Assembly (NCBI RefSeq): GCF_029168945.1
Contig: NC_083601.1
Span: 72,033,595 to 72,097,594, forward strand
Reading direction: 5' to 3'
DNA: 64,000 nucleotides
Source of the DNA: Cannabis sativa
Lineage: Eukaryota > Streptophyta > Magnoliopsida > Rosales > Cannabaceae
Shown here: positions 10,822 through 21,750 of the stretch, one piece after another
How positions within the stretch are numbered: position 1 is the first letter of the stretch
Layout of the letters: every line of letters begins with the position of its first letter
Notes under the pieces: generated by a model
Databases searched by the model: none
What the model was told of the DNA's origin: nothing
What the model saw: only the letters and a program-made list of their open reading frames with translations
Translations under genes and position numbers: made by a program

Positions 10822-12230
10822 GCCAAGCTACTTGAACTCAATTGAGTTAAATCAGAAAGCTGGACCAAGGGTGAAATCGTCCAGATGAAGATGAAGCTCT
10901 TCAATTTTTGAATTAATTGTTTTAGTTTAAAGACAATTTGGATTTCAAATTTTAGTCAGGGATATTTATCCCTGTTTCTCTCATATTGTTGCAATACATT
11001 TTTTTTATTAATAAAGTTTCTAATTTTCGAAATTCACTATTGCAATTTATGAGATTGAGCTTCATTTAATTTATCTTCATCAATTATTACCACATTATAT
11101 TTGTATGTTTGTATGTGTAAGTGTTTTTATTATTGATGCAAATTCTATGATATTTTCAACTCTTCATAGAGTTATATTATAAAAACACTAGAAATTATTT
11201 CTATGTTTATCAATAATTGTTAATTCTCATACAATTATTAAGAATTTGTTTAATAAAAGGATCTTATGATCTGATAGGGGTGGAGAAAAGTTAAGAAAAC
11301 TATGCAGTTCAACGATCTTTTATATCTAATGAACTTTGGATAGTATTCAACTCCACATAAACTCTATCACACTATGAGAATCATGATCTTTACAACCTTT
11401 AGAGGTGGATCATAATCTCTATATACTTAGGGGTGGAGGTTATCCACAAGTACCCTATATGTATATTCTTAGGGGTGGAGTCTATTCCACAATTCCCTAT
11501 GAAACACATATCTTGTTTAAACATGGAAGTAATATAATGAGTCAGCTATTGTCAATATAAATTCTTGATCTTGATTGTATGTTCCATTTCGTTTTTACTG
11601 TTGTAAGTAAAAGTTTGATACCTTTGAAAGTTCTTTGTTAAAGTTTCACACTACCTTAATTGAGTGGGAGAATTTTAAAATTCTATACCCATCTTCATTA
11701 GGTTGATAATTGTGATAGGTACTTAAGAACACTACTGAAAAGCAAATCTAACCATTCACATGGATAGGAATAGCTTATCAGAATTATGAGAATAAGATAA
11801 AGAACTCTAGTTCAGTTCATTCAAATGACTTGAACCAAGAATTCTTAATCCTCATAAAATTTGATGGTATCTTAATTTTGATTACTTTATCTCTGGCATG
11901 TATTTTTCACTTCAAATACTAGTCTGCTATGTTGATGACTTAGTCTTAACTTAAAGTTTTAAGACTAATACAAAAGTCACAACTAGGTAACTCTCTAAAC
12001 AATTAGAGGTTAAAAGTATTATTTAACCAGACATCTTCTATTGAGTGGGAGCTATCTGAGATGTAATCAAATAGGGAACATTAGAAGATATTCAGGAAAG
12101 ATTTATGAAAGTGATCTATATGTCAGATATTAAGGAACTGTGTATCAGTTATCCTTAGTATCTCACCATCTAATTTCGATTTCTATAAGATGGTGCTTAC
12201 TTTGGGGAAGGAGGAATTATTGAATAATGA
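10822..12230 (+). pseudogene. Degenerate copia pol of element A
   Basis: There is no long open frame. The first 200 bp resemble a 3' UTR, with a possible AATAAA poly(A) signal at 11010-11015. Further on are pol scraps: a YVDDL-like RT active-site remnant near 11930, an RPDI..VG RNase H remnant near 12027-12055, and a GGG-containing RNase H remnant near 12190-12230. Order and orientation fit pol, but most of integrase and RT are missing. Confidence 0.6.
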
Positions 12231-12551
12231 TTCAAGCTCTACCAGAAAAGAACTATAACTTGGTCTATTCGAAAATACCAGAAAGTTATATCACTGAAGA
12301 AAAGTCTACACTGTATTATCTCAATTACATATTTTAAAATATGAGAGATGTGTCTTCTGTTTATCCAGATGTACTTTTAAAACAGTAAAGATTTCAGTAT
12401 CCCTTGATGAGTAAAGCATATAGTAAAGGATGTTTCATAAGTTTTTATGAACTAATTTCCAGAAGTTTGGGTGGATTCAAATATACTACACTTGATCTGA
12501 AGATCAAGACATCAGATTGACCAATTTGCACAGTTTGTTTTATATTAGTGC

Positions 12552-12560
12552 AAGTGGGAG
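12552..12560 (+). promoter_or_regulatory. Polypurine tract of element A
   Basis: AAGTGGGAG, followed by TT and then the 3' LTR. It is the expected site for plus-strand priming. The same sequence occurs at 28074-28082 and 56889-56897. Confidence 0.85.
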
Positions 12561-12562
12561 TT

Positions 12563-14485
12563 TGTTGGGTTTTATGCCCTAAATAAAACTCTTTACAATC
12601 TGATTAGTTATCAATATAAGAAATTTGAAGTGATTGATGTTTGCATGAATTTTACATGCTAATGGTTTAATATGTTTAATATGTTTATTACATTCATACA
12701 CACAAAATCAGTTAAATCCAGATCATACGTTTATTCACAATTACAGTATCGTCAACACAGTGGAATATGATTGTGATCATATGAATCAAAAGTTTTGGTC
12801 CCTGTTTCATCAGTGTTATTGGATTTACACTGATGTGATAATCAGCAATGATGTGTACTTACACTTGGAGTAAGTGTTATGTTCTTTCCAGGACATTAGT
12901 AAAGTATACTAGTTTCGAATGTATGGAGTATACATTGGACTGGACCGATATTGCAACTAAGTTAAGATATTACAAACTTACCGTTATACATATCTTTCCA
13001 AGTCAATATCAGTAGTTGATCTTAAGATTAAAAGAATCTAAATCCTGATATGCTTAGGCTCAACTCAGGAGTGCTATTCATGTTCTTTGATTTATTAGTT
13101 AAGCTTACTTTTTGGTCAGGGTGATACGTATATTTTGGGAACATGATAGTATGATTGAGTGAGAGTGCTGAACATAAATATGGAATCTATAGCTTCTACT
13201 GGTGTATAGAAGTCAAGTGATGATTCCCTTCGATCTTAGCAAATAGAAGTAAATGGATGAGCTCTTGTTTAACTGACTAATTATTAGATCACTAAACACC
13301 ATTTACAGGTAGCTAAGTGTTTTAAGGGGCAAAATACATTGAAGGGTGAGAACGGTAAAGAAATCCCATCTCGATGTAGATCATCTATATAGAGGATCTT
13401 TAAATCACAATAAGATTATAACAATGGTTAAATGAGATAGTATATTGATATCGTGAAACATACAACATGCTCTATATAAGTCTGAGAGTGCAATTCTAAG
13501 TTCTAAGAGTGGATTCAACGAAGAATTAATAAGTAGGAATTTACTTGGTAAATTTGGTTCACTTATTGGAAGCTCAGCATATAGATCCATGGTCCCCATT
13601 CTAGTTGAGAACATTCTGCTTGTAAGACTCATTAATTGATTCGTGATTGATCAATTATAATTCTAAAGTTAGACTATGTCTAATTTTATGAATTTTCACT
13701 AAGCAGGGGTGAAATTGTAAAGAAAAGAGATTCTAGGTTTATTTATTTATTAATGGACTTTATATGTCTAATTAATAATTAAATTAAATGACAATATTAT
13801 TTAATAATCTATTTTAGTTATTAAATAATTAGTTTTGGCATTTAAAAGGTTAGAATTGGAAAATTGGCGTTTTTGAGAAAATAGAGATAAAATTTGATAA
13901 AACTGCAAAATCAAGTGAGGCCCATTAAACACCATATGGCCGGCCACTTAGATGAAGTTTTTCAAATTAATATTTTCATTATTTTAATGCTAAATAAATC
14001 CTAACCTAAACCTAGTAGTTGCCTATAAATAGAAAGTGATGGCTCAGTCACAACACATGCTTTGACAAGTTTTCAACAATCCTTTCTGACAGAAATTTCT
14101 CTCTTCAGAAAAACTGAGCCTTCCCCACTTTCTATACCTTGGCCGAAACCCTCTATCTCTTTTCTCGTTCATCTTTTTCGACCCTAGTGAAAGAGTAAGT
14201 GCCCACACACAGCAAGCAGTAACTCAATCATAGATTGGAAGACTGTGAAGGATCAAACTTGAAGAAGAAGGACATTCGGGCTCAGATCTTGACTATACTC
14301 TGCTACAGAAAGGATTCAAGGGTTAGAGATCTGAGTGGAAGGAGACATTAATTCCGCTGCATCAATGTAAGGTTTTCTTAACTTTATATGTGTTTAATTT
14401 ATCGTTTTAGAAAGTTCATATTTATGGTGTTTAAACAACATACTTGTGAGTAGATCTAAGATCCTGGTAAAATAAATTCCCAACA
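12563..14485 (+). repeat. 3' LTR of element A
   Basis: It pairs with 4361-6284 and ends CCCAACA, followed by the target duplication AAAAT at 14486-14490. TATA box at 14024-14031. It has one extra C before the terminal CAACA. Confidence 0.95.
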
Positions 14486-15925
14486 AAAATGAACAACTAT
14501 TATTAATTGAATAGGCCCAAAACTAAATGGGCCTAAATAAAATCTATCAAAAACTATGATATTTTATTTAGCAACAACAACCTATATGCATCTATAATAA
14601 AATTAAACATGTAGGCTCACACAGGCACATAATTTGGATGGATCCTATCATGTTGCTAGGTCATACACAAATGAAAGAAGATTGTGAAAATTACCTGTTA
14701 CAAATTATTTACTTGACCAAGGGAGCCATGAGTTAAAATCAGATCATTGGATCTGTCAATAAGTTAACCATGGCTATTTGCAATCAAGCAATAATAGGTT
14801 TTAAAAACTTACAAACTAGCTAAAACACATACTCCTGCAACAAAGTTAGCTGGATAGTTGGATGCAGGATTTATTTAATTTTAAATAATTAAATAATTAA
14901 ATTAAAAAAATTATTTAAAATAATTTCGAAAAAAAATAATTAAATAAAAAAAATTATTTTCGAAAAATAATAAAATAAAATAAAATTTATATATTTTCGA
15001 AATTAATATAATAATATTTAAAATTAAACCTACAATTTTGAAAAATTAGGTTTCAACCAACCTAAATATCACTTCAAAATTTGCTAACTACTTTTAAAAA
15101 TTTAATGTTATTTTATAAATAAAAATTAAAAAAAAGATAAATAAATATCTTTTTCAGATTTTATGATTTAATTTAAATAAATAAAATAACAAAATTTAAA
15201 AGTTAGCAAAATATCTTACATCTATTTAAAATTACATGATTATAGTTATCTTATTTTAAATTTAAATAAGGTCAAATTATTTTAAAAAAAAATTAATTTA
15301 AAAATAAGATAAATATAATCAAATTTAAAAATAAGATAGATAATTAAGCAAAAAGATAGATATTTACTATTTTCAAATTCAAATCACACTAATATCATGA
15401 ATTAAATTAAAAAATATTAATTAATTTAATTATGATAATTAGAATTGAATTAGGAATAGTAAATGTATAAATACATAACTACACAAAAAATCGGAAGTTA
15501 AATCCATGAAATAGCATGAAAAATCGAAGAAAAACGAAAAAAAAATGCAAGCTGTACAGACGGTATGCTGTGCATTCTCGTCCGCGCGCGCAGAGGAGTG
15601 CATAGCCGAGATTTCTCGGCGCAGGGGGGTCACTAGCATGATTTCCGCGCGCGGAAGCTGGTTGCCCGATTCCTGATTTTTTTTTAAACTTCAAAAAATC
15701 ATAACTAATTCAAATTAAATCGAAATTAAGTTCTGTAAAAAAGTAAATTGCTTAATTTTTTCCATACTATCCAATAAAAATAATTCCAGAAACAGATATT
15801 CAATTATTTTTCAAAAAAATTCACAAACATCAATCAATCATCATATAACACTCAATACAACATGATACCATCCAAAACATCAAACAATCGTTTTAAGCGC
15901 AAATTTCTTGCAAGCAAATCAATTA
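14486..15925 (-). mobile_element. Copia element B, 5' leader segment
   Basis: Continuation of B past the insertion of A. On the minus strand it runs from the primer site through the AT-rich leader. Between about 15557 and 15671 it carries a GC-rich patch quite unlike its surroundings, with TTCCGCGCGCGGAA (15643-15656) and an inverted repeat GCCGAGA..TCTCGGC (15605-15620). Short open frames over this patch have no family resemblance. Confidence 0.88.
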
Positions 15926-15942
15926 CCATGGCTCTGATACCA
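15926..15942 (-). promoter_or_regulatory. Primer binding site of element B
   Basis: Reverse complement of TGGTATCAGAGCCATGG, two bases from the LTR end at 15945. This is a canonical initiator-Met-tRNA site. Confidence 0.88.
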
Positions 15943-15944
15943 GT

Positions 15945-17807
15945 TGTTGGAAATTATTTTACCAGGATCTTAGATCTACTCACAAGTATGTTGATTAACA
16001 CCCTAAATATGAACTTTCTAAAACGATGAAATAAACACATATAAAGTTTAGTAAACCTTATATTGGGTGCAGCGGAATAATATGACTCCTTCCGTTCAGA
16101 TCTCTAACCCTTGTATCCTTTCTCTCGCAGAGTATTATCAAGATCTGAACCTGGATCTCTTTCTCTGATTCTTTAGTGCTGAAACTCCTTCTTGTTGAAA
16201 GTCTTTCTTCACGATCTTCCTCGCTATGATTGAGGTATCACTTGCTCTATGTGGGCACTACTCTAATCACTAAGTGTTTCGAAATCTTAAGGAAGAAGAG
16301 AGAGAGGGAGTGGTCGGCCAAGGTAGAGAGAGAGAGGCTCAGGTTTTTCTGAATGAAATGTGTGAAAGCTAAGTGTAAATTTCCTGAAGCCTTCGCTATC
16401 TATTTATAGGATTCCACTAGGGTTAGGTTTGAATTATTTGGCATTAAAATAATGAAAATATCAGAGGTAAAACCCTACAAAAGTGGCCGGCCCTATACAG
16501 TATGGATTTGGGCCTCACTTTTTGCAATTTTGCAGTTTTATCATTTCTGCATCTAATTTTCTCAAAAACGCCAATTTTCAAATTCAACCATTTAAATGCC
16601 ATAATTATTAAATAATATTATCATTTATCATATTTATTAATTGAACCATACAAAGTATCATAATTAACAAATAAAACTCTTTCTTTACAATTTCGCCCTT
16701 ACTTAGTGAAAAATTCACAAATAGACATAGTCTAAATTGAGAATTATAATTGATTAATCAAAACCAATTGTACGAGTCTTACAAGCAATATTATCTTAAC
16801 TAGTGGGGGGACCATGGGTCTATATAACCGAGCTTCCAATAAGCAGATCAAGAATTTATTACTTAAATTCACTAACTTATTAATTCTTCATTGAATCCAC
16901 GCATAGAACTTAGAATTGCACTCTCAGTATATAGAATGCTCTATATGTTCCACCATATAAACACATCATAAGTTATCCATTGTTATGATCCTAATTTGAT
17001 CAAGGATCCTCTATATGAATGATCTACACTGTAAAGGGATTAGATTACCGTTACACCCTACTATGTATTTTATCCTTAAAACACTTAACCCTGTATAAAT
17101 GATATTTCAGCTTATGTGAAATGAGTACTCCACCATTTATTTTCGTTTGGTCAAGCTCGAAGGAGATCATCCTTTGCTTACTTTTCGCCAGATAGAAGCT
17201 ATAGATTCCATGTTTATGTTAGCGCTCCAACTCATTTGCACTATCGTGTTCCCAAAATGTACGTATCACCCTGACCCAAAAGTAGGCTTAACTAACAAAT
17301 CAAAGAACACGAATAGCCTCTTGAGATTGAGCCTAATCATAACAGGATTAAGATCATTTGATCAAGGATCAACTAGGCGATATTGACTTGAATAGATATT
17401 ACTGTAAGTTTAATAAATCTAAGTCAAAGTTCAATATTGGTCCCTTCCGATGCATACTCCATGCATCCAACCTAAGCTTTACTTTAACCAATGCTCTGGA
17501 AAGAACTTAGCATTTCTCCAAATGCAAGTAACTACTCTGTTGTAGATTATCATATCAGTAAAACCCCGTGTCTGATAAATCTAGGAAACTTTATTCACAT
17601 AGGCATGTTTACTTTCCAAAGTGTTGACGGCACAATAAACAGGATCAAGTATGTGAAAAGGGTTTCAGATGAATTCATACATTATGTACATATAATCATG
17701 AAATAAATCATGTGAACCATGCAACATTAAATGTTATTTCTGATCTATATTAATAAGTAAATCTGATTATATTGAAATGAGTTTTATTTAGGGCATAAAA
17801 CCCAACA
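15945..17807 (-). repeat. 5' LTR of element B
   Basis: 1,863 bp on the minus strand, from CCAACA (reverse of 15945-15950) to TGTTGGG (reverse of 17801-17807). It matches the LTRs of C and E more closely than those of A over much of its length. Flank GTATA at 17808-17812 would be the target duplication; its partner lies outside the window. Confidence 0.92.
16401..16408 (-). promoter_or_regulatory. TATA box of LTR B
   Basis: Reverse complement TATAAATA in the same position as in the other LTRs, with GGCCGGCC at 16485-16492 upstream. Confidence 0.7.
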
Positions 17808-18524
17808 GTATAGGCCTTGACAGGTTGAATGGTGGCACTTAACAAATTCATTTCTAAGTCAGCTGATAAGTGTGTGCTGTTCTTCAACATATTGTGAGGC
17901 AACAAAAGTTTCGAGTGGACAAAAGAGTGCAAAGAGGCCTTTCAGAGCATAAAAAGGCATCTCGTAACGCCTCCAATTTTGGCAAAACCAATAACTGGAG
18001 AGACGTTATTTCTTTATTTAGCCATCTCAGAAGATGCGATTAGTGCATCTATAGTGCGAGAAAAGGGCAAGCACCAACAACCTATTTACTACGTAAGTAA
18101 AAGGTTACTAGGGGTAGAATCCAGATATCCCCCTATAGAAAAACTCGCGTTATGCCTAGTCCCTGCGTCTCACAAACTACGGCCATACTTCTAGGCTCAC
18201 CCCATAAAAGTGTTAACCGATCAGCCCTTGAGACAAGTTTGATCAAAACTAGATGCTTTTGGAAGATTGATAAAATGGTCGATTTAACTAGGGCAGTTCG
18301 ACATAACATACCTTCCTCGAACATCCATTAAGGACCAAGCTTTAGCTGATTTCTTGATAGAAGGTATAACTCCAGAAGAGATCCCACCTGATCAGCGAGA
18401 TGAGGAAACCTTGAAGTTATATATGGATGGCGCATCCAACGAACAGGGTTTGGGTGCAGGGGTAATATTAATATCGCCGAAAGGCTGTAAGTTTCACTAT
18501 GCTCTAAGGTTCCAATTTGATGCA
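17808..18524 (+). pseudogene. Ty3/gypsy RT-thumb and RNase H fragment, interrupted on both sides
   Basis: One frame runs through the fragment with several stops. ALNKFISKSADKC matches the RT-RNase H connection. LFLYLAISEDAISASIVRE and YYVSKRLLGVESRYPPIEKLAL (17979-18194) are the Ty3/gypsy RNase H. LTDQPLRQV and ALADFL follow. LKLYMDGASNEQGLGAGVIL (18354-18524) begins a second, archaeal-type RNase H, a feature of the Tat/Ogre group. The fragment is bounded by the 5' LTR of B at 17807 and the 3' LTR of D at 18525, and stops mid-domain at both. It is an old gypsy element used as a landing site. Confidence 0.9.
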
Positions 18525-19820
18525 TGTTGGAATTATTTTACCAGGATCTAGATTTACTAACAAGTATGTTTCATTAACATCCTAATATGAATTTCTAAAA
18601 AAATGAAATAAACACATGTAAAGTTTAAGAAACCTTACAGTGGGTGCAGCGGAATATAATGACTCCTTCTGTTCAGATCTCTAGCCCGTGATTCCTTTAT
18701 GTAGCAGAGCATTATCAAGATCTGAACCTGGATCTCTTTCTCTCCTTCCTTGAGCCCGAGAAATCTCCTTATTGTTGATTGGATTCTTCACAGTCTTACA
18801 TACTATGATTGTGGACCAACTTGATGTGTGTGGGCACTTACTCAATCACTAATGGCTGAATATAATTTGGTAAAGAAAGGCTAAGTGTTTTTGAAATCGA
18901 AGAGGGAGAAGAAGAAGGAAGAGGTCTCGTCAAAAGCTAGGTTATTAGCTTTGGAGACATTAGTTTGGATGAAGAGACTATAGCCTTCCTTTAATAATAT
19001 TCTTCAATAGGGTTAGGGTTGAATTATATGGATTAAAAAAGAATAAAATATTGGGCAAAAACTCAACCTTGGCCATACAAGATAGTGGACCTCTTTCTAG
19101 TTAGATTTTCGCCACTTTATTTCAACCACTTATTCTTCTTTTCAATAATACTATATTTTCCAATTCAAACCTATAAATGCCAAAACTATTTATTTAATAA
19201 TTAAAATAATTATCAAATAAAATTGTCATTTATAATATATATTAATTAGACCATACAAAGTCTCTTAATTAACAAATTGACCCCAAAACCTCTTTTCTTC
19301 ACAATTAAGCCATTGCATAGTGAAAATTCATAAATAAGACATAGTCTAATTTTAGAATTATAATTGATTAACTAAAATCATTTAACTGAGCCGACAAGTA
19401 GTATTATCTCAAGTAGTGAGAAGACCATGGGCCTATGTAACCGAGCTTTGAATAAGTAGATCTAGAATTCACTAAGTAAATTACTAACTTAGTAATTCCT
19501 CATTGCATCCACCATAGAACTTGGCATTGCACTCTTAGTTACATAGAACGCTCTATATGTTCCACGATATAGATACGCTATTAATTATCCATTGTTATAA
19601 TCCCAATAACCAATGATGCTCTATGGATGATCTACATTGCATAGGGATAAAATTACCATTGCACCCTTTCATATATTTTATCCTTAAAAAACTTGACCAC
19701 ATATAAATGATATTTTAGTGAAATAATATAATCACTAAAATGAGATCTCAATCATTTATCTCTATCCATCCAAGCTCGAAGAAAATCATCGTTTCACTTC
19801 TAAATACCTATAGAAGTTAT
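18525..19820 (-). repeat. 3' LTR of element D, left part
   Basis: A diverged member of the same LTR family on the minus strand. It starts at the reversed CCAACA (18525-18530) within the gypsy frame and is interrupted at 19821 by element C. Together with 29986-30580 it makes 1,891 bp, a full LTR. The U3 palindrome is eroded (GGCC only near 19071) and no clear TATA box remains, so D is older than A, C and E. Confidence 0.88.
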
Positions 19821-21731
19821 TGTTGGGTTTTATGCCCTAAATAAAACTCATTTCAATATAATCAAATTTACTTATTAATATAGATCAGAAATAACATTTA
19901 ATGTTGCATGGTTCACATGATTTATTTCATGATTATATCTACATAATGTATAAATTCATCTGAAACCCTTTTCACATACTTGATCCTGTTTATTGTGCCG
20001 TCAACACATTAGAAAGTAAACATGACTATGTGAATATAGTCATGTGAATAAAGTTTTCTAGATTTATCAGACACAGGGTTTTACTGATATGATAATCTAC
20101 AACAGAGTTTACTTGCATTTGGAGAACTGCTATGTTCTTTCCAGAGCATTGGTTAAAGTAAAGCTCAGGTTGGATGCATGGAGTATGCATCGGAAGGGAC
20201 CGATATTGAACTTTGACTTAGATTTATTAAACTTACCGTAATATCTATTCAAGTCAATATCGCCTAGTTGATCCTAGATCAAATGATCTTAATCCTGATA
20301 TGATTAGGCTCAATCTCGAGAGGCTATTCGTGTTCTTTGATTTGTTAGTTAAGCCTACTTTTAGGTCAGGGTGATACATACATTTTGGGAACACGGTAGT
20401 GCAATTGAGTGGGAGCGCTATCATAAACATGGAATCTATAGCTTATATCTGGCGAATAGTAAGCAAAGGATGATCTCCTTCGAGCTTGACCAAACGAACA
20501 TAAATGGTGGAGTACTCATTTCACATAAGCTGAAATATCATTTATACGGGGTCAAGTGTTTTAAGGAATAAATACATTGTAGGGTGTAACGGTAATTTAA
20601 TCCCTTTACAATGTAGATCATTCATATAGAGGATCATTGATCACATTAGGATTATAACAATGGATAACTAATGATGTGTCTATATGGTGGAACATATAGA
20701 GCATTCTATATACTGAGAGTGCAATTCTAAGTTCTATGCATGGATTCAACGAAGAATTAATAAAGTTAGTGTATTTTAGTAATAAATTCTTGATCTACTT
20801 ATTGGAAGCTCGGTTATATAGACCCATGGTCCCCGCACTAGTTGAGATAATATTGCTTGTAAGACTCATATAATTGGTTTTGATTAATCAATTATAATTC
20901 TCAAATTAGACTATGTCTATTTGTGAATTTTTCACTAAGTAAGGGTGAAATTGTAAAAAAAGAGTTTATAGGGGCATATTTGTTAATTATGATACTTTGT
21001 ATGGTTCAATTAATAAATATGATAAATGACAATATTATTTAATAATTATTTATAGTTATTAAAAAGTTAGAATTAACATTTAAATGGTTGAATTGGAAAA
21101 TTGGCGTTTTTGAGAAAATCAGATGCAGAAAAGATAAAACTGCAAAATTGCAAAAAGTGAGGCCCAAATCCACATGTATAGGGCCGGCCACTTTTGTAGG
21201 GTTTTTCCCTCTGGTATTTTCATTATTTTAATGCCAAATAATTCAAACCTAACCCTAGTGGAATGCTATAAATAGATAGTGAAGGCTTCAGGAAAATTAG
21301 ACTATTCTTCTGACACTTTCTGAATCAGAAAAACTGAGCCTTCTCTCTCCCTATCTTTGGCCGAACCCACTTTCTCTTTCTTCCCTCTCAAATTTCGAAA
21401 TCCTTAGTGTATGAGTAGTGCCCACACACAGCAAGTGATACCTCAATCATAGTGAGGAAGATCGTGAAGAAAGACATTCAGCAAAAGGAGGTTTCAGCAT
21501 CAAAGATTTAGAGAAAGAGATCCAGGTTTAGATATTGATAATGCTCTGCTACAGAAAGGAATCAAGGGCTAGATATCTGAACGGAAGGAGTCATTATATT
21601 CCGCTGCACCCAATGTAAGGTTTCTCAAACTTTATATGTGTTTAATTTATCGTTTTAGAAAGTTCATATTTAGGATGTTAATCAACATACTTGTGAGTAG
21701 ATCTAAGATCCTGGTAAAATAAATTCCAACA
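19821..21731 (+). repeat. 5' LTR of element C
   Basis: 1,911 bp, TGTTGGG to CCAACA, nearly identical to 28085-29980. GGCCGGCC at 21182-21189 lies 78 bp before the TATA box. Confidence 0.95.
21267..21274 (+). promoter_or_regulatory. TATA box of LTR C
   Basis: TATAAATA in GCTATAAATAGATAG, with the equivalent at 29516-29523 in the 3' LTR. Confidence 0.75.
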
Positions 21732-21733
21732 AC

Positions 21734-21750
21734 TGGCCTCAGAGCCATGG
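21734..21750 (+). promoter_or_regulatory. Primer binding site of element C
   Basis: TGGCCTCAGAGCCATGG two bases after the LTR, the same variant as in A and E. Confidence 0.85.

Larger units (their letters stand above)
4361..14485 (+). mobile_element. Copia element A, complete and gag-bearing, inserted in element B
   Basis: A full-length LTR retrotransposon of 10,125 bp, inserted in the opposite orientation to its host B. The 5-bp target duplication AAAAT is seen at 4356-4360 and 14486-14490, and B sequence continues across the joint. Order: 5' LTR, primer site, 3.6 kb AT-rich leader, gag, about 1.8 kb of pol remnant, polypurine tract, 3' LTR. The two LTRs differ by only scattered substitutions and a small CT-repeat difference, so insertion is recent compared with the other copies. 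Pol is far shorter than a working copia pol and full of stops, so the element is non-autonomous. Confidence 0.95.

Noticed and set aside
12043..12051. GAGTGGGAG resembling a second, internal polypurine tract (also 200-208, 27469-27477, 31190-31198, 56281-56289)
   Set aside because: It falls at the same codons of the RNase H remnant (RPDI..VG..SRYQ), so its conservation is explained by shared pol ancestry.
15439..15694. Minus-strand frames of 66 and 71 codons over the GC patch of element B
   Set aside because: They span the non-coding leader patch, which differs in every copy, and the peptides are not conserved.
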